From Thiobacillus sp. (lineage in GTDB: Bacteria > Pseudomonadota > Gammaproteobacteria > Burkholderiales > Thiobacillaceae), in NCBI GenBank assembly GCA_030680405.1, contig JAUXVT010000012.1, positions 30,104 through 94,103 on the forward strand: a stretch of DNA of 64,000 nt. Direction: 5' to 3'. How positions within the stretch are numbered: position 1 is the first letter of the stretch; every line of letters starts with the position of its first letter. Below are positions 36,977-46,006 of this stretch, piece after piece. The translations under genes were made by a program, and so were the position numbers. The notes beneath the pieces were generated by a model, which was given only the letters and a program-made list of their open reading frames with translations, searched no databases and was not told where the DNA came from.

Positions 36977-37765
36977 TTACTTGCTACCGGTAATGAGGCC
37001 GCTAGTAGGCGAACTGGGGCTGGCCTGATAGATTTTCTTCGGCATGCGGCCCGCCAGGAACGCTTCGCGCCCGGCTTCCACCGCCTTTTTCATTGCCGAG
37101 GCCATCAGCACCGGATTGCCGGCGCCGGCAATCGCGGTGTTCATCAGCACGGCGTCGCAGCCGAGCTCCATCGCGATGGTGGCGTCGCTGGCGGTACCGA
37201 CACCGGCGTCGACGATCACCGGCACGCTCAAACGATCGATGATGATCTGCAGATTCCACGGATTGAGGATGCCCATGCCCGAACCGATCAAGCTCGCCAG
37301 CGGCATCACCGCGACGCAGCCGATGTCTTCCAGCTGTTTAGCGACGATCGGATCGTCCGAGGTGTAGACCATCACCTGAAAACCGTCCTTCACCAGCACC
37401 TCGGCGGCCTTGATCGTTTCCGCCACATTGGGATACAGCGATTCGGCGTCGCCCAGCACCTCGAGCTTGACCAGCGCATGGCCGTCGAGCAGTTCGCGCG
37501 CCAGGCGCAGGGTGCGGATGGCGTCGTCCGCGGTGTAGCAGCCCGCGGTGTTGGGCAGATAGGTGTATTTCGACGGCGGCAGCGCGTCGAGCAGGCTGGG
37601 CTGGCTGGCGTCCTGGCCGATGTTGGTGCGGCGGATGGCGACAGTAACGATTTCGGCGCCGGAGGCTTCGACCGCGTGGCGGGTTTGTTCAAAATCCTTG
37701 TACTTGCCGGTCCCGACCAGTAGACGGGAGGCATAGGATTTTCCGGCGATGACGAGAGGGTTCAT
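36977..37765 (-). CDS. thiG: Thiazole synthase
   Basis: ThiG forms the thiazole phosphate of thiamine from deoxyxylulose phosphate, ThiS thiocarboxylate and dehydroglycine or glycine imine. The 262-aa protein has [23 protein letters not shown] (Schiff-base lysine region), GSGMGILNP and [11 protein letters not shown]. thiS lies 73 bases upstream, separated by a small hairpin (TGAGGC, TTCAC, GCCTCA). No thiazole-pathway oxidase (thiO/thiH) is present here. No TPP riboswitch is visible ahead of thiS. Confidence 0.97.
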   Translation of the reverse strand: MNPLVIAGKSYASRLLVGTGKYKDFEQTRHAVEASGAEIVTVAIRRTNIGQDASQPSLLDALPPSKYTYLPNTAGCYTADDAIRTLRLARELLDGHALVKLEVLGDAESLYPNVAETIKAAEVLVKDGFQVMVYTSDDPIVAKQLEDIGCVAVMPLASLIGSGMGILNPWNLQIIIDRLSVPVIVDAGVGTASDATIAMELGCDAVLMNTAIAGAGNPVLMASAMKKAVEAGREAFLAGRMPKKIYQASPSSPTSGLITGSK

Positions 37766-37838
37766 AAGGCAGGTGAGAAACTAAGGTAAAAAATTGGGGG
37801 GTCAAACGACGGATCTGAGGCTTCACGCCTCACGACTA

Positions 37839-38042
37839 TCAGCCGCCGCCAACCGCAACGACGATTTCCAGGCGGTCGCCGCTGGCAAGCGACGTGCTGG
37901 TGTGCTGGCTGCGCGGGACGATTTCGCCATTTCTTTCGATGGCGATGCGTTTTCCCGCCAGATCCAGTGACTCGATCAGTTGGCTCAGGGTAAGCTGCGC
38001 AGGAAAGGTACGGGGTTCGCCGTTAATGACCAATTCAATCAC
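37839..38042 (-). CDS. thiS: Sulfur carrier protein ThiS
   Basis: A 67-aa ubiquitin-fold protein that carries the sulfur for thiazole formation. It ends in the essential Gly-Gly (VVAVGGG). The start is GTG 38042 (MIELVINGEPRTFPAQLTLSQLIESL). It heads the thiS-thiG-trmB unit and is divergent from the tRNA-Gly gene, with about 57 bases between the two starts. Confidence 0.95.
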   Translation of the reverse strand: MIELVINGEPRTFPAQLTLSQLIESLDLAGKRIAIERNGEIVPRSQHTSTSLASGDRLEIVVAVGGG

Positions 38043-38099
38043 AAATCGCTTCTTCTATCCGGGGGGCATAAGTTTCAGTATCATGCCGAATTCTACCGC

Positions 38100-38173
38100 G
38101 CGGGCGTCGTATAGTGGCATTACCTGAGCTTCCCAAGCTCATGAGGAGGGTTCGATTCCCTTCGCCCGCTCCA
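38100..38173 (+). tRNA. tRNA-Gly (CCC anticodon)
   Basis: A complete 74-base cloverleaf with encoded CCA. The acceptor arms GCGGGCG and CGCCCGC pair perfectly with discriminator U; the anticodon stem TGAGC/GCTCA encloses loop TTCCCAA (anticodon CCC); the T arm reads GAGGG-TTCGATT-CCCTT. It closely resembles E. coli glyU. A TATCAT box (38079-38084) lies 15 bases upstream and a small hairpin (CCAGAT/ATCTGG, 38184-38198) downstream. Confidence 0.97.
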
Positions 38174-38249
38174 AACTCTGCGTCCAGATGATATCTGGTT
38201 GACCGTAGTTCAATAAGTTGTTCCCCCTGGCCGTTATTGCAACCAGGCT

Positions 38250-40295
38250 ATGAATAACCAATCCACACCCCCTTCTCCTGCCGCGCTGTTACGCGAAGCC
38301 GATGCACGCATGGCGCAGGCGCTGGAAAATTTTTTCCAGCGCAGCCATATCCCGATTCAGGACACCATTTTGCGCGCCATTGCGGCGCAGATGACGCCTG
38401 CGGTCATCGCAACCGGACAGACTTGCCTTGACTGGCTCAATTCCTATCCGGATGCCTTGTCCACTGCGTTCGCCGATCAGTTCCGTCTCCGCCTCGCCCG
38501 GCCCGAGACGTTTACCCAGCGCCATGTTGACCATCCCTTTGAACTGCAACTGCTGGGCGACGACGCGCTCAAGCGACAGCTGGCGGAAGAAAAGGCCGCC
38601 ACCCAGCTGACCGAGGTCCTGCGTGCCGACATGTTGCTGCTGTTCGGCCGTTTGCAGGCGGTGCGGCGGGCAGCGTCGGATGATCCGAACCATGCCAACG
38701 CCTATGGTCCGCTGCCAGTCATTCGCGCCTTGTCGCGCGCACTCGACGCACTGGGAATCGACTCACCGTGCGGCACCTTCCTGCTCCAGTGTGTGACCGC
38801 CCCCCTGCTCGACACGCTGAAACACACCTACACGGCGCTCAATCAGTTTCTGGGCGCGCAGGACATCCCCGAGCCCCTGGCCGCGCACGCAGCCCCCCCG
38901 CCCCGGAAAACTCAAACCGATGCCGGGCAGGCCATCCTGGCGCATATTCAATCTGCGGCCGCACGTGCGGGCGAAACCGGCCCGGCAGACACCGGCGCAC
39001 CGGCAGGCGGGTTCCCGGCCATGCCGCGCCGTCTTATCGACAGCCTGGCTGGCTGGCAAATCCGTCTGCCTGACGTTCGTGGCCTCCGGGAAGAGGCGCC
39101 GGCGCTGGTGCTACGGCAATTGCAGCAGGATGCGCGCCATACCGGCACGGGCGCACTTGACCTCGCGGTGCTGGATGCCGTGGCCGGGCTGTTCGAGTTT
39201 ATCCTCGACGATCCGGGCATATCGCCGCGTTACAAGGCCGAAATCGCACACCTGCAAATCCCTGCCCTCAGGATCGCGCTCGTTTCGCCCGGTTTTTTCA
39301 GCGACGACCAGCATCCAGCACGCCGGTTGATCGATCTGATGGGCCTGTTTTCGCGCCGCTTTCCCGAGCACACCCCCTCGCACGTCCCTGCGCTCGAACA
39401 AGTCCAGGCCGGCTGCATCACCATCCTCCACGATCCCGGCCACCCTGCCGAAGCTTTTGCCCAGGCATACAGTTTGCTGGCTGCCTGGCTGGCCGATGAG
39501 GATGCGCGCATGGAAGTCGGACTGGCTGCGGAAGTGGCACATCTGGAACAGATCGAACGCCAGGAACGGGGCACGCTGCTGGCGCTGGAAAACCTGCACG
39601 ACCTGACCGAACGCCACCCCGCCCCGGAATCGGTGTTGCGGCGGCTGGAAGCCGCCTGGGTGCCGTATATGGCCTCATTGTATGTAGCCGAATCCGGCGA
39701 GGGCCCTGAATGGCGCACGGCCTGCCTGACCCTGCTGCAGCTCTTTCTCAGCCTACAGGCGCCGGACAGCGATGCCACGCGCGAATCCCGCCTGCAATCG
39801 ATTCCGTCCGTCAACGCCGCATTACGGCGCGGGCTGCTGGCGCAAGGGGCCGAACCTGCGCAGCTGAAAGACTTTTTCAGCGCCATCACCGCCACCCAGG
39901 AATGCTGGATCCGTCCCGCCGCGGGGCAACGCGAAGCTGTGGTCAGCACGTTTACGCCACGGCGCGTCTCGCGGGAGCAAATCGAATCGCTCGCCCACCA
40001 ACTGGCGGATACGCCGGCCAATGATCCTGTCCTGCAACAGGCGCAGCAGTTGCTCGAAGGCGACTGGGTGGATTTCGACCCGGCTTACGAGGGCCTGATG
40101 ACCGCGCGTGTGGCCTGGGTCGGCGTGCATGGCTATCTGCTGTTTTGCGACAGCGAAGGCGAGCAGCGGTTTTCACTCGGCTGCGACCGGCTCGCGGCTG
40201 AGATACGTGCTGGCTGTGCACGCATTCCGGAGCAGTCTCTCACCCGCAAAGCCATGCTGCGCCTCAAAACGAACTTATCGGCCAGCCCCGGCTGA
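38250..40295 (+). CDS. DUF1631 family protein, first of a tandem pair
   Basis: A 681-aa cytoplasmic protein of the DUF1631 family, which is found in Beta- and Gammaproteobacteria and has no settled function. It is largely helical. It shares with the following gene a central segment (AGLFEFILDDPGISPRYKAEIAHLQIPALRIALV with FFSDDQHPARRLID) and a C-terminal module (GDWVDFDPAYEGLMTARVAWVGVHGYLLFCDSEGEQRFSL) that resembles a degenerate PilZ beta barrel. A short Pro/Ala linker divides N-terminal and central parts near residue 215. ATG 38250 has a poor Shine-Dalgarno inside a small stem. It lies 76 bases after tRNA-Gly. Confidence 0.87.
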   Translation: MNNQSTPPSPAALLREADARMAQALENFFQRSHIPIQDTILRAIAAQMTPAVIATGQTCLDWLNSYPDALSTAFADQFRLRLARPETFTQRHVDHPFELQLLGDDALKRQLAEEKAATQLTEVLRADMLLLFGRLQAVRRAASDDPNHANAYGPLPVIRALSRALDALGIDSPCGTFLLQCVTAPLLDTLKHTYTALNQFLGAQDIPEPLAAHAAPPPRKTQTDAGQAILAHIQSAAARAGETGPADTGAPAGGFPAMPRRLIDSLAGWQIRLPDVRGLREEAPALVLRQLQQDARHTGTGALDLAVLDAVAGLFEFILDDPGISPRYKAEIAHLQIPALRIALVSPGFFSDDQHPARRLIDLMGLFSRRFPEHTPSHVPALEQVQAGCITILHDPGHPAEAFAQAYSLLAAWLADEDARMEVGLAAEVAHLEQIERQERGTLLALENLHDLTERHPAPESVLRRLEAAWVPYMASLYVAESGEGPEWRTACLTLLQLFLSLQAPDSDATRESRLQSIPSVNAALRRGLLAQGAEPAQLKDFFSAITATQECWIRPAAGQREAVVSTFTPRRVSREQIESLAHQLADTPANDPVLQQAQQLLEGDWVDFDPAYEGLMTARVAWVGVHGYLLFCDSEGEQRFSLGCDRLAAEIRAGCARIPEQSLTRKAMLRLKTNLSASPG

Positions 40296-40378
40296 AATTC
40301 TCAATCCGAACGCTCAAGTTTTCCTCACCTCCTGCCGATAATTCAGTTATGCGGTTATGCGTCGATATTCCGACGCTA

Positions 40379-40480
40379 TCGCCGACCACCGAACAGGGCA
40401 AACCCGCCGCGAGACGGGGGCGCAAAGTTACCGGTCTCAGTCCCCGTAGCGGGCGGCCGAGACAGCGGGACCGCCGGCGA
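40379..40480 (+). promoter_or_regulatory. Candidate c-di-GMP-I (GEMM) riboswitch
   Basis: The leader of the second DUF1631 gene contains the GEMM core. P1 pairs TCGCCG (40379-40384) with CGGCGA (40475-40480). Then come ACAGGGCAAACC, a P2 hairpin with a GCGA tetraloop (CCCGCC/GACGGG, one mismatch), GGCGCAAAG followed by TTACCGG, a P3 helix GTCTC/GAGAC, and AGCGGGACCGCC at the 3' side. These match the class I c-di-GMP aptamer in order and spacing. The region downstream holds ATCACC (40499-40504), perfectly complementary to GGTGAT (40539-40544) of the Shine-Dalgarno, a plausible translational switch. Confidence 0.8.
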
Positions 40481-40547
40481 CATTCCGGTCACGCGCATAT
40501 CACCCCGTTTCCTGGTCAGCCAACCGCCGATACCGCGAGGTGATTCC

Positions 40548-42776
40548 ATGGAGCGCGAGATGCCAGACAATTCAGTCGTAGTGAACCTCAATCAGTTCGA
40601 ACGTACGCGCCGCGCACAGGTTTCCGCCGAGACCCTGTCCGTTCTGCACGGCTGCCGTGACTTGTTGATCGAAGGCGCGACCCGTGTGCTGACCCGGCAG
40701 ACCGAGGCAATGGAAAACACCCTGCTGGCGATGGCCGATCGTTCGCCGCTGCTGGATACGCGCAATTCGTATTACAGCGCCCAGGGCATCCTCAACACAC
40801 GGGCCAATGAATTGCTGAGCGCCTGCAAGGATGCCTATTGCCAGACCTTCAACGATTTTGCCCATAACCGCGAAAAACCCGCCGGCGCCGAACTGCTTGA
40901 ATTGTCCCTGGTGGACGACCAGGATTACGAAATCACGCTGGCGGTCGATAAAGCCACCTCGCGACTGCGTTACAACTGCGCCGAAGAACTGGTCGCCCTG
41001 GATGCCCGCATCGCCCATCTGCTGGGCCGCTCCGACCTGTCCGAAAACGACAGTCCGCTCGGCCCGCGTATATTGTGCGAAGCGCTGCTGGATGGCATCA
41101 CCCGCATGCAGCTTGAACAGGACATACAGATCGTGCTGTTGAACCAGTTTGACCTGGTGCTGACCACCGAACTCGCGCACATCTACCAGTCCATCAACCG
41201 TTACCTGATCGACCGCGGCATCCTGCCCGACCTCAAGGTCGGCGCGAAAAGCCGGGCGCAAAACACGTCAGCAGCCCAAAACAGCCCCGCGTCAGCCGGC
41301 CCCGCTCTTGCCATGCAGGGGCAGACGGGCGGCGATATGTTCAGGCTGTTCGAACAGCTGGCACACGGTGGCAGCGCGGCAGCGGGAGCGGGAGCGGGCG
41401 GGTACGCAGGCGGCGCGGCAGCGGGACTCGCCGGATTCAGCCTGCTCGATTCGCTCGGCCAACTGCAATCCGGCGCCATGATGCTGCCCGGCGGCGGCCG
41501 ATTCGAGTTGCCCCTGCTGGAAGCCGCCACCATCCAGAACGTGCTGCGCAGCTTGCAGCAAAGCCCGGTGATGCAGGCGGCAAGTCCGCTCGATGCAGTG
41601 CTGGTGGACGCCGTGGCGATGCTGTTCGACGTGGTGTTCGACGAGGCCGCCATCCCCGATCGCCTCAAGGCGCAAATCGCGCGCCTGCAGATTCCGGTGC
41701 TGAAGGCGGCGATGCTGGACCGCAACTTCTTCTCGCAATCGAATCATCCGGTACGCCGCATGCTGGATGCGATCGCCACGCTTGCCGTCCACCTGCCCGA
41801 AAACGAGGCAGGCAATGCCCGGATGGAAGCCATTTCGCAGGTGGTCAGCCGGGTGCTCGACAGTTTCGAACAGGACATCGCCGTATTTGATTCCGCCGCC
41901 ACGGAACTGGAGGCGATGGGCACCCTGCTGGAAGACACGCTGGAAGAAACCGTGGATGCCAGCCTGCAGCAGGACATTGCCCAGCTCAAGCAGTCCGAGC
42001 GCGCAGAGCTCGCGCCGGTGATCGTGCACGATTTCATCAATCGTGCGCTCAAGGAACAGTCGGTGGCGGACGCCGTACGTGAATTTCTGCGACGCGACTG
42101 GGCGCAGTTGCTGACCCTGGATTACGTCAAGGAAGGCGAGCAGGGCGCGCATTTCAACAGCCATGTCGAAACCATGCGCGAACTGGTATGGAGCGTGCAA
42201 CCCAAGGCCGACATGGACGCGCGACTGATGCTGGTGCGCATTCTGCCCGGTTTGTTGAAACGGCTGCGCGAAGGCGTGGCAGAAATTGGTCTGCCGCAAA
42301 AACTCTGCGACCGTTTCTTTGCCACCCTGGTCATTCTGCACGCCAACGCGGTGCGTCCCAATGCCCAGCCGGTGCCGCTGCCCGACATCACGCCCGAAGA
42401 AATCGAGGAGCTGGCGCCCTCCCCTGCAGCCGATATAGCCGCCATGACGGCGCCCGTGTCCGAAGCTGTTCCCGCTGCACCCGAAGTGGAGGATGAATTC
42501 ACCTTGCGCGCCCGCGCCTTGAACAAGGGCGACTGGGTGGAATTCCACTACGACGACGGCACCTTCCGCTGGGCACGGCTGGGTTGGGCCAGCAGTATCA
42601 AGAACACCTACCTGTTCTCGGATCAGGACGGCATGAACAGCTTCTCCATCAGCCTGCATCGCCTGGCCGACAAGCTGCGCCGTAGCGAAGCAGTGCTGGT
42701 CGAACGCAAGTCCATCACCGAATCGGCGTTCGGCAAGCTGATGAACCTGTTTCGCCAGAAACTCGGCCACGCCTAA
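40548..42776 (+). CDS. DUF1631 family protein, riboswitch-linked paralogue
   Basis: A 742-aa paralogue of the preceding protein. N-terminal helical part (LHGCRDLLIEGATRVLTRQTEAMENTLLAM), a Gly/Ala-rich linker near residues 275-300, the shared DUF1631 core (AVAMLFDVVFDEAAIPDRLKAQIARLQIPVLKAAML, FFSQSNHPVRRMLD) and a C-terminal PilZ-like module (LNKGDWVEFHYDDG ... LGWASSIKNTYLFSDQDGMNSFSISLHRLADKL). ATG 40548 has GAGGTGA upstream; ATG 40560 is an alternative. The c-di-GMP riboswitch candidate in front suggests that its synthesis responds to c-di-GMP, which fits a PilZ-like output domain. Confidence 0.9.
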   Translation: MEREMPDNSVVVNLNQFERTRRAQVSAETLSVLHGCRDLLIEGATRVLTRQTEAMENTLLAMADRSPLLDTRNSYYSAQGILNTRANELLSACKDAYCQTFNDFAHNREKPAGAELLELSLVDDQDYEITLAVDKATSRLRYNCAEELVALDARIAHLLGRSDLSENDSPLGPRILCEALLDGITRMQLEQDIQIVLLNQFDLVLTTELAHIYQSINRYLIDRGILPDLKVGAKSRAQNTSAAQNSPASAGPALAMQGQTGGDMFRLFEQLAHGGSAAAGAGAGGYAGGAAAGLAGFSLLDSLGQLQSGAMMLPGGGRFELPLLEAATIQNVLRSLQQSPVMQAASPLDAVLVDAVAMLFDVVFDEAAIPDRLKAQIARLQIPVLKAAMLDRNFFSQSNHPVRRMLDAIATLAVHLPENEAGNARMEAISQVVSRVLDSFEQDIAVFDSAATELEAMGTLLEDTLEETVDASLQQDIAQLKQSERAELAPVIVHDFINRALKEQSVADAVREFLRRDWAQLLTLDYVKEGEQGAHFNSHVETMRELVWSVQPKADMDARLMLVRILPGLLKRLREGVAEIGLPQKLCDRFFATLVILHANAVRPNAQPVPLPDITPEEIEELAPSPAADIAAMTAPVSEAVPAAPEVEDEFTLRARALNKGDWVEFHYDDGTFRWARLGWASSIKNTYLFSDQDGMNSFSISLHRLADKLRRSEAVLVERKSITESAFGKLMNLFRQKLGHA

Positions 42777-42883
42777 GAGCGTGACTGTTGCCGATTTATC
42801 GGCTTTACAGCCACGGCCTCCCCCTTGCGGGTAATACCAGCACCCCCATTGATTCACCCACCCGCCCCGGCTACCCTGCCGGG

Positions 42884-43921
42884 GTGACATCATCATTTGC
42901 CCCCCGCATCATCCGCTGGCAACAGCGCCACGGCCGCCACGCCCTGCCCTGGCAGGCCACTCGCGACCCTTACCGCATCTGGCTGTCGGAAGTCATGCTG
43001 CAGCAGACCCAGGTCGCCACGGTCATTCCCTACTTCGAGCGCTTTGTCGCGCGTTTTTCCAATCTGCCCGCCCTGGCTGCCGCGCACGAGGACGCGGTGC
43101 TCGCGTTGTGGAGCGGGCTCGGCTACTACAGCCGCGCGCGCAACCTGCACGCTGCGGCGCGCGCTATCGTTGCCAATCATGATGGTAAATTTCCGGCCAT
43201 CCCCGACGCCATCGCGCAGCTGCCCGGCGTCGGACGCTCGACCGCCGCTGCCATTGCCGCGCTGGCGTTCGGCCAGCCTTGTGCCATTCTCGACGGCAAT
43301 GTCAAACGCGTGCTGGCTCGCCACGGCGGGATTGCCGGCTGGTCCGGCGAAAAGAAAGTTGAAACTGCGCTGTGGCAGCTGGCAGAGTCGCATCTGCCGC
43401 GCACCGCCATCGAGGCCTACACCCAAGGCATGATGGATCTCGGCGCGCTCGTCTGCACCCGCAGCCAGCCAGCCTGCTCCGCGTGCCCGATCAACACCGA
43501 TTGCGTTGCATTCACGCAGCATCGAACCACCGAGTTGCCCACTCCGCGCCCTAAAAAAATCCTACCCGAAAAAAAGGTGCAGATGCTGCTACTGCTTGAT
43601 CGTGGCGAATTGATGCTGGAAAAACGCCCGTCGCGCGGCATATGGGGTGGTTTATGGAGCTTGCCCGAACTTCCATCTGACAGCGACCCGGCCGCCCTTT
43701 GCCATGATCGCTTCGGTTTCACCACGCTCACGCTGCAAGTGCTACCGCGATTCAGCCACACCTTTACCCACTTCAGGCTGCATATCCAGCCCATCCAGGT
43801 GCAGCTTGCGCCCCGCCAGACCACGCTGCCTGGCCAGATCTGGCTGCCCCCGGCCGACGCGCTCAATGCTGCACTGCCCACACCAGTGCGCAAGCTGGTG
43901 GCCCAGCTCGAACGCACCTGA
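42884..43921 (+). CDS. mutY: A/G-specific adenine DNA glycosylase
   Basis: MutY removes adenine opposite 8-oxoguanine. From GTG 42884 the protein is 345 aa, near the E. coli length; a longer frame from 42788 adds 32 residues without family resemblance. Catalytic E36 lies in WLSEVMLQQTQV. The helix-hairpin-helix is LPGVGRSTAAAIAAL with the aspartate of ILDGNVKRV. The 4Fe-4S ligands are C-x6-C-x2-C-x5-C in CTRSQPACSACPINTDC. The C-terminal Nudix-like domain (LEKRPSRGIWGGLWSLPEL) recognises 8-oxoG. Confidence 0.95.
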   Translation: MTSSFAPRIIRWQQRHGRHALPWQATRDPYRIWLSEVMLQQTQVATVIPYFERFVARFSNLPALAAAHEDAVLALWSGLGYYSRARNLHAAARAIVANHDGKFPAIPDAIAQLPGVGRSTAAAIAALAFGQPCAILDGNVKRVLARHGGIAGWSGEKKVETALWQLAESHLPRTAIEAYTQGMMDLGALVCTRSQPACSACPINTDCVAFTQHRTTELPTPRPKKILPEKKVQMLLLLDRGELMLEKRPSRGIWGGLWSLPELPSDSDPAALCHDRFGFTTLTLQVLPRFSHTFTHFRLHIQPIQVQLAPRQTTLPGQIWLPPADALNAALPTPVRKLVAQLERT

Positions 43922-44112
43922 GCACTGGGGGCTGCCGCGCGCGCCTGCGAGCAAGCCGCCCCGCAATATCAGCACAGACCAACGCATCGGTGCGATGGTC
44001 AGCCCGCCCCGACTGGCGAGTCGGCCAGCCGGCAGAACCCTGCCCGGTGCTAGCTGATTCCGCATGGGATTGCTATATTTACCCACGAGCCCACCTTTCA
44101 CAGGAGCTTGCC

Positions 44113-44436
44113 ATGAACACGCCCCCCACCCTGCCTGGTACCGCTATCTTCGACCCCGATGGCTTTCTGCTCGACCCGGCCATGTGGAGCGAAAGCCTGG
44201 CCGACCGCGTCGCCCGGAACGACGGCCTGGGCGAACTCAGCGAATTGCAGATCAGCCTGCTGCTCGCATTGCGACGCGAATACGCCAAGCACGGCAGCGT
44301 GACCGCACTGAGCCACGTCTGCCATCTCACCGGGCAGAGTGCCGACTGCATGCACCACCTGTTTCCCAGCCCGCGCGAGGCGTGGCGGATCGCCGGGCTG
44401 CCCAATCCGGGCGAGGAAGCCAAGGCCTATATGTAA
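44113..44436 (+). CDS. Second DsrC/TusE-like protein without C-terminal cysteines
   Basis: A 107-aa protein. DsrC-like features: FDPDGFLLDPAMWSESLADRVARNDG (compare the DsrC N-terminal fold), LQISLLLALRREYAKHGS, and HLFPSPREAWRIAGLPNPG. At the position of the conserved redox cysteine there is tryptophan (EAWRIAGLP), and the C-terminus ends EEAKAYM without cysteine. Three cysteines or fewer lie elsewhere (SHVCHLTGQSADCMH). Like the gene at 13075 it fits the cysteine-less RspA group. ATG 44113 has CAGGAG upstream. It is followed after 27 bases by an unknown gene. Confidence 0.82.
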   Translation: MNTPPTLPGTAIFDPDGFLLDPAMWSESLADRVARNDGLGELSELQISLLLALRREYAKHGSVTALSHVCHLTGQSADCMHHLFPSPREAWRIAGLPNPGEEAKAYM

Positions 44437-44463
44437 ACCTTCCAGCAATGCGACAATGGCGAA

Positions 44464-45132
44464 ATGACGCCCGCCCTGCCTGACACCGACTCCAACGTCT
44501 GCCTGCTGCACGAACCCATCGTCGGCGCCTTCGGGCTGCCCGCCGACACCCCGTTCGTCAGCATCAAGGGCGATCCCAGCCTGCGCGAAACCGTGCCCTT
44601 GCGCCCGCGCCAGCAGTCGCGGCTCGACCACATCGCCGGCGAAGTGCTGCAAACCTGCGCCACCCTGTTGCGCGACACCGGCGTGTACGCGATTTATGTC
44701 GGTTTCAACAGTTCGGAAGTGCGCACCGAGTCGATCTTCAACCCCTTTGCCTACGAGGTGCATGACGCCGAGGACCTGGTGAAGCCGGGCTACACCGCGC
44801 GCCATTTCGTGACGGTGCCATATGAAGAAAAAACCCGCACCATCGCCTGGGTGCGTGCCATGATCCAGACTGGTCCGTTACGGCATTACCTGCCTGCCCG
44901 CTGGCTGAGGCTGATGGACGAGGAGCGCACCGGGTGGCAGCCGCTGGCGGCCGACCACATCGACGAAATCGTGCAGAGTTTCAACGTGCTGCGCAGCATC
45001 GAGGGCTATTACCTGCGCAATGCCGCGATTTCGCTGTCCGAGGGCATCGTGCGCGCGTCGTACAACTGCGACGGCACCTACATCGTGCGGGCGGATTACT
45101 TCCCCGAATTCGTGCGCATCAACACGCCCTGA
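44464..45132 (+). CDS. Uncharacterised protein next to the DsrC-like gene
   Basis: A 222-aa soluble protein I do not recognise. It has no signal peptide or membrane helix. Conserved-looking stretches include GVYAIYVGFNSSEVRTESIFNPFAYE, a possible sheet (ARHFVTVPYEEKTRTIAWVRAMIQ) and VRASYNCDGTYIVRADYFPEFV at the end. The ATG at 44464 is 27 bases after the stop of the DsrC-like gene, and both are on the same strand, so they may be co-transcribed. Composition matches the genome. Function unknown. Confidence 0.78.
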   Translation: MTPALPDTDSNVCLLHEPIVGAFGLPADTPFVSIKGDPSLRETVPLRPRQQSRLDHIAGEVLQTCATLLRDTGVYAIYVGFNSSEVRTESIFNPFAYEVHDAEDLVKPGYTARHFVTVPYEEKTRTIAWVRAMIQTGPLRHYLPARWLRLMDEERTGWQPLAADHIDEIVQSFNVLRSIEGYYLRNAAISLSEGIVRASYNCDGTYIVRADYFPEFVRINTP

Positions 45133-45157
45133 TCACAGGCGCGCCAACAAGGCAGTC

Positions 45158-45904
45158 CTAATCCAGCGGCGTATCGACATAGGCCTTGCCCTGCGGGCAC
45201 CCCGAGTTGTGATGCTTCACGCCTGCGCGGGTGTAGGGAAGCGGATGCCCCGGCCCCCCGGTCACCGGGTTGCGCTCGAAATAGACCCGCACCTCGCGCA
45301 GCATGGGGCGGCGCTTGGCGGGCGTCGGCGAGTGCGGCGTCTGGCAGTCGAAGGTGACGGCATCTTTCAGCGCCGGGTCGGACTTGGCCAGCACCTCGCG
45401 CAGCGTGGCCAGATCAACTTCGCGCCCCATGTGGCGCGCGATCTCGCCCCCGATCGCGCGGTTGACACGCCCGATCAACGCGACCGAGGCGGCGAAATAA
45501 TCGGCCTCGGCGAGCCCCGAGCAGCTGCCGTGCTTCGCCCACTGGTAGCGGTCCAGGCAGTCCGCCGCCGCCGGCATCACCCACCCCAGCCGCGCGCGCG
45601 TTTCCGGCGGCAGGCGCAGCGGCGGTAGGCGGCAGAACGCGCCGCCGGTTTCGCCGCCGCAGTACGCCGGATGTTTGCGGTCGGCGCGATTCGGCCACAG
45701 CCCGTGCAGCGTCAGCGGCAACGCCTTGAAGCCGGTTTCGGACAGGGCTTGGCATTGCGCAAATTTCTGTTTGCGCTGCGGCTCGTCCTCGCAGAACGCC
45801 GGCGCCACGCTCAGCGCCAGCAGGTAATAGTCGAAACGCGTCGGCCCGGCGCAGCTGGTGAGCGGCGCCAGCAGCAGCGCGAAAACCATTCCTTTCCATC
45901 TCAT
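45158..45904 (-). CDS. RNase T2 family protein, predicted lipoprotein
   Basis: A 248-aa exported ribonuclease of the T2 family. The two catalytic segments are intact: LTLHGLWPN (H67) and YQWAKHGSCSG (H125). The signal peptide carries a lipobox (LTSC, Cys18), so the enzyme is probably tethered to a membrane, whereas E. coli RNase I is soluble and periplasmic. ATG 45904 follows GGGAGA. T2 enzymes degrade RNA to 3' nucleotides through a cyclic intermediate; a nutritional role is likely but inferred. Confidence 0.93.
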   Translation of the reverse strand: MRWKGMVFALLLAPLTSCAGPTRFDYYLLALSVAPAFCEDEPQRKQKFAQCQALSETGFKALPLTLHGLWPNRADRKHPAYCGGETGGAFCRLPPLRLPPETRARLGWVMPAAADCLDRYQWAKHGSCSGLAEADYFAASVALIGRVNRAIGGEIARHMGREVDLATLREVLAKSDPALKDAVTFDCQTPHSPTPAKRRPMLREVRVYFERNPVTGGPGHPLPYTRAGVKHHNSGCPQGKAYVDTPLD

Positions 45905-46006
45905 GTTTTGTCTCCCGTGTGGCAACATCGTGCCACAATGCGGCCGCCTCGCCGCGTCCGGATTCCGGTAAAATCAGCGTTTTACATTCGTTAAGAGACT
46001 CTCACC

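Noticed and set aside
37816..37832. Hairpin between thiS and thiG as a terminator
   Set aside because: No T-run follows and both genes are normally co-transcribed; perhaps only a minor RNA structure.
38043..38099. Possible TPP riboswitch upstream of thiS
   Set aside because: Only about 57 bases separate thiS from the tRNA gene, and no CTGAGA or thi-box pattern is present.
41292..42896. 534-aa minus-strand frame opposite the second DUF1631 gene
   Set aside because: The plus-strand gene has a paralogue next door confirming its frame.
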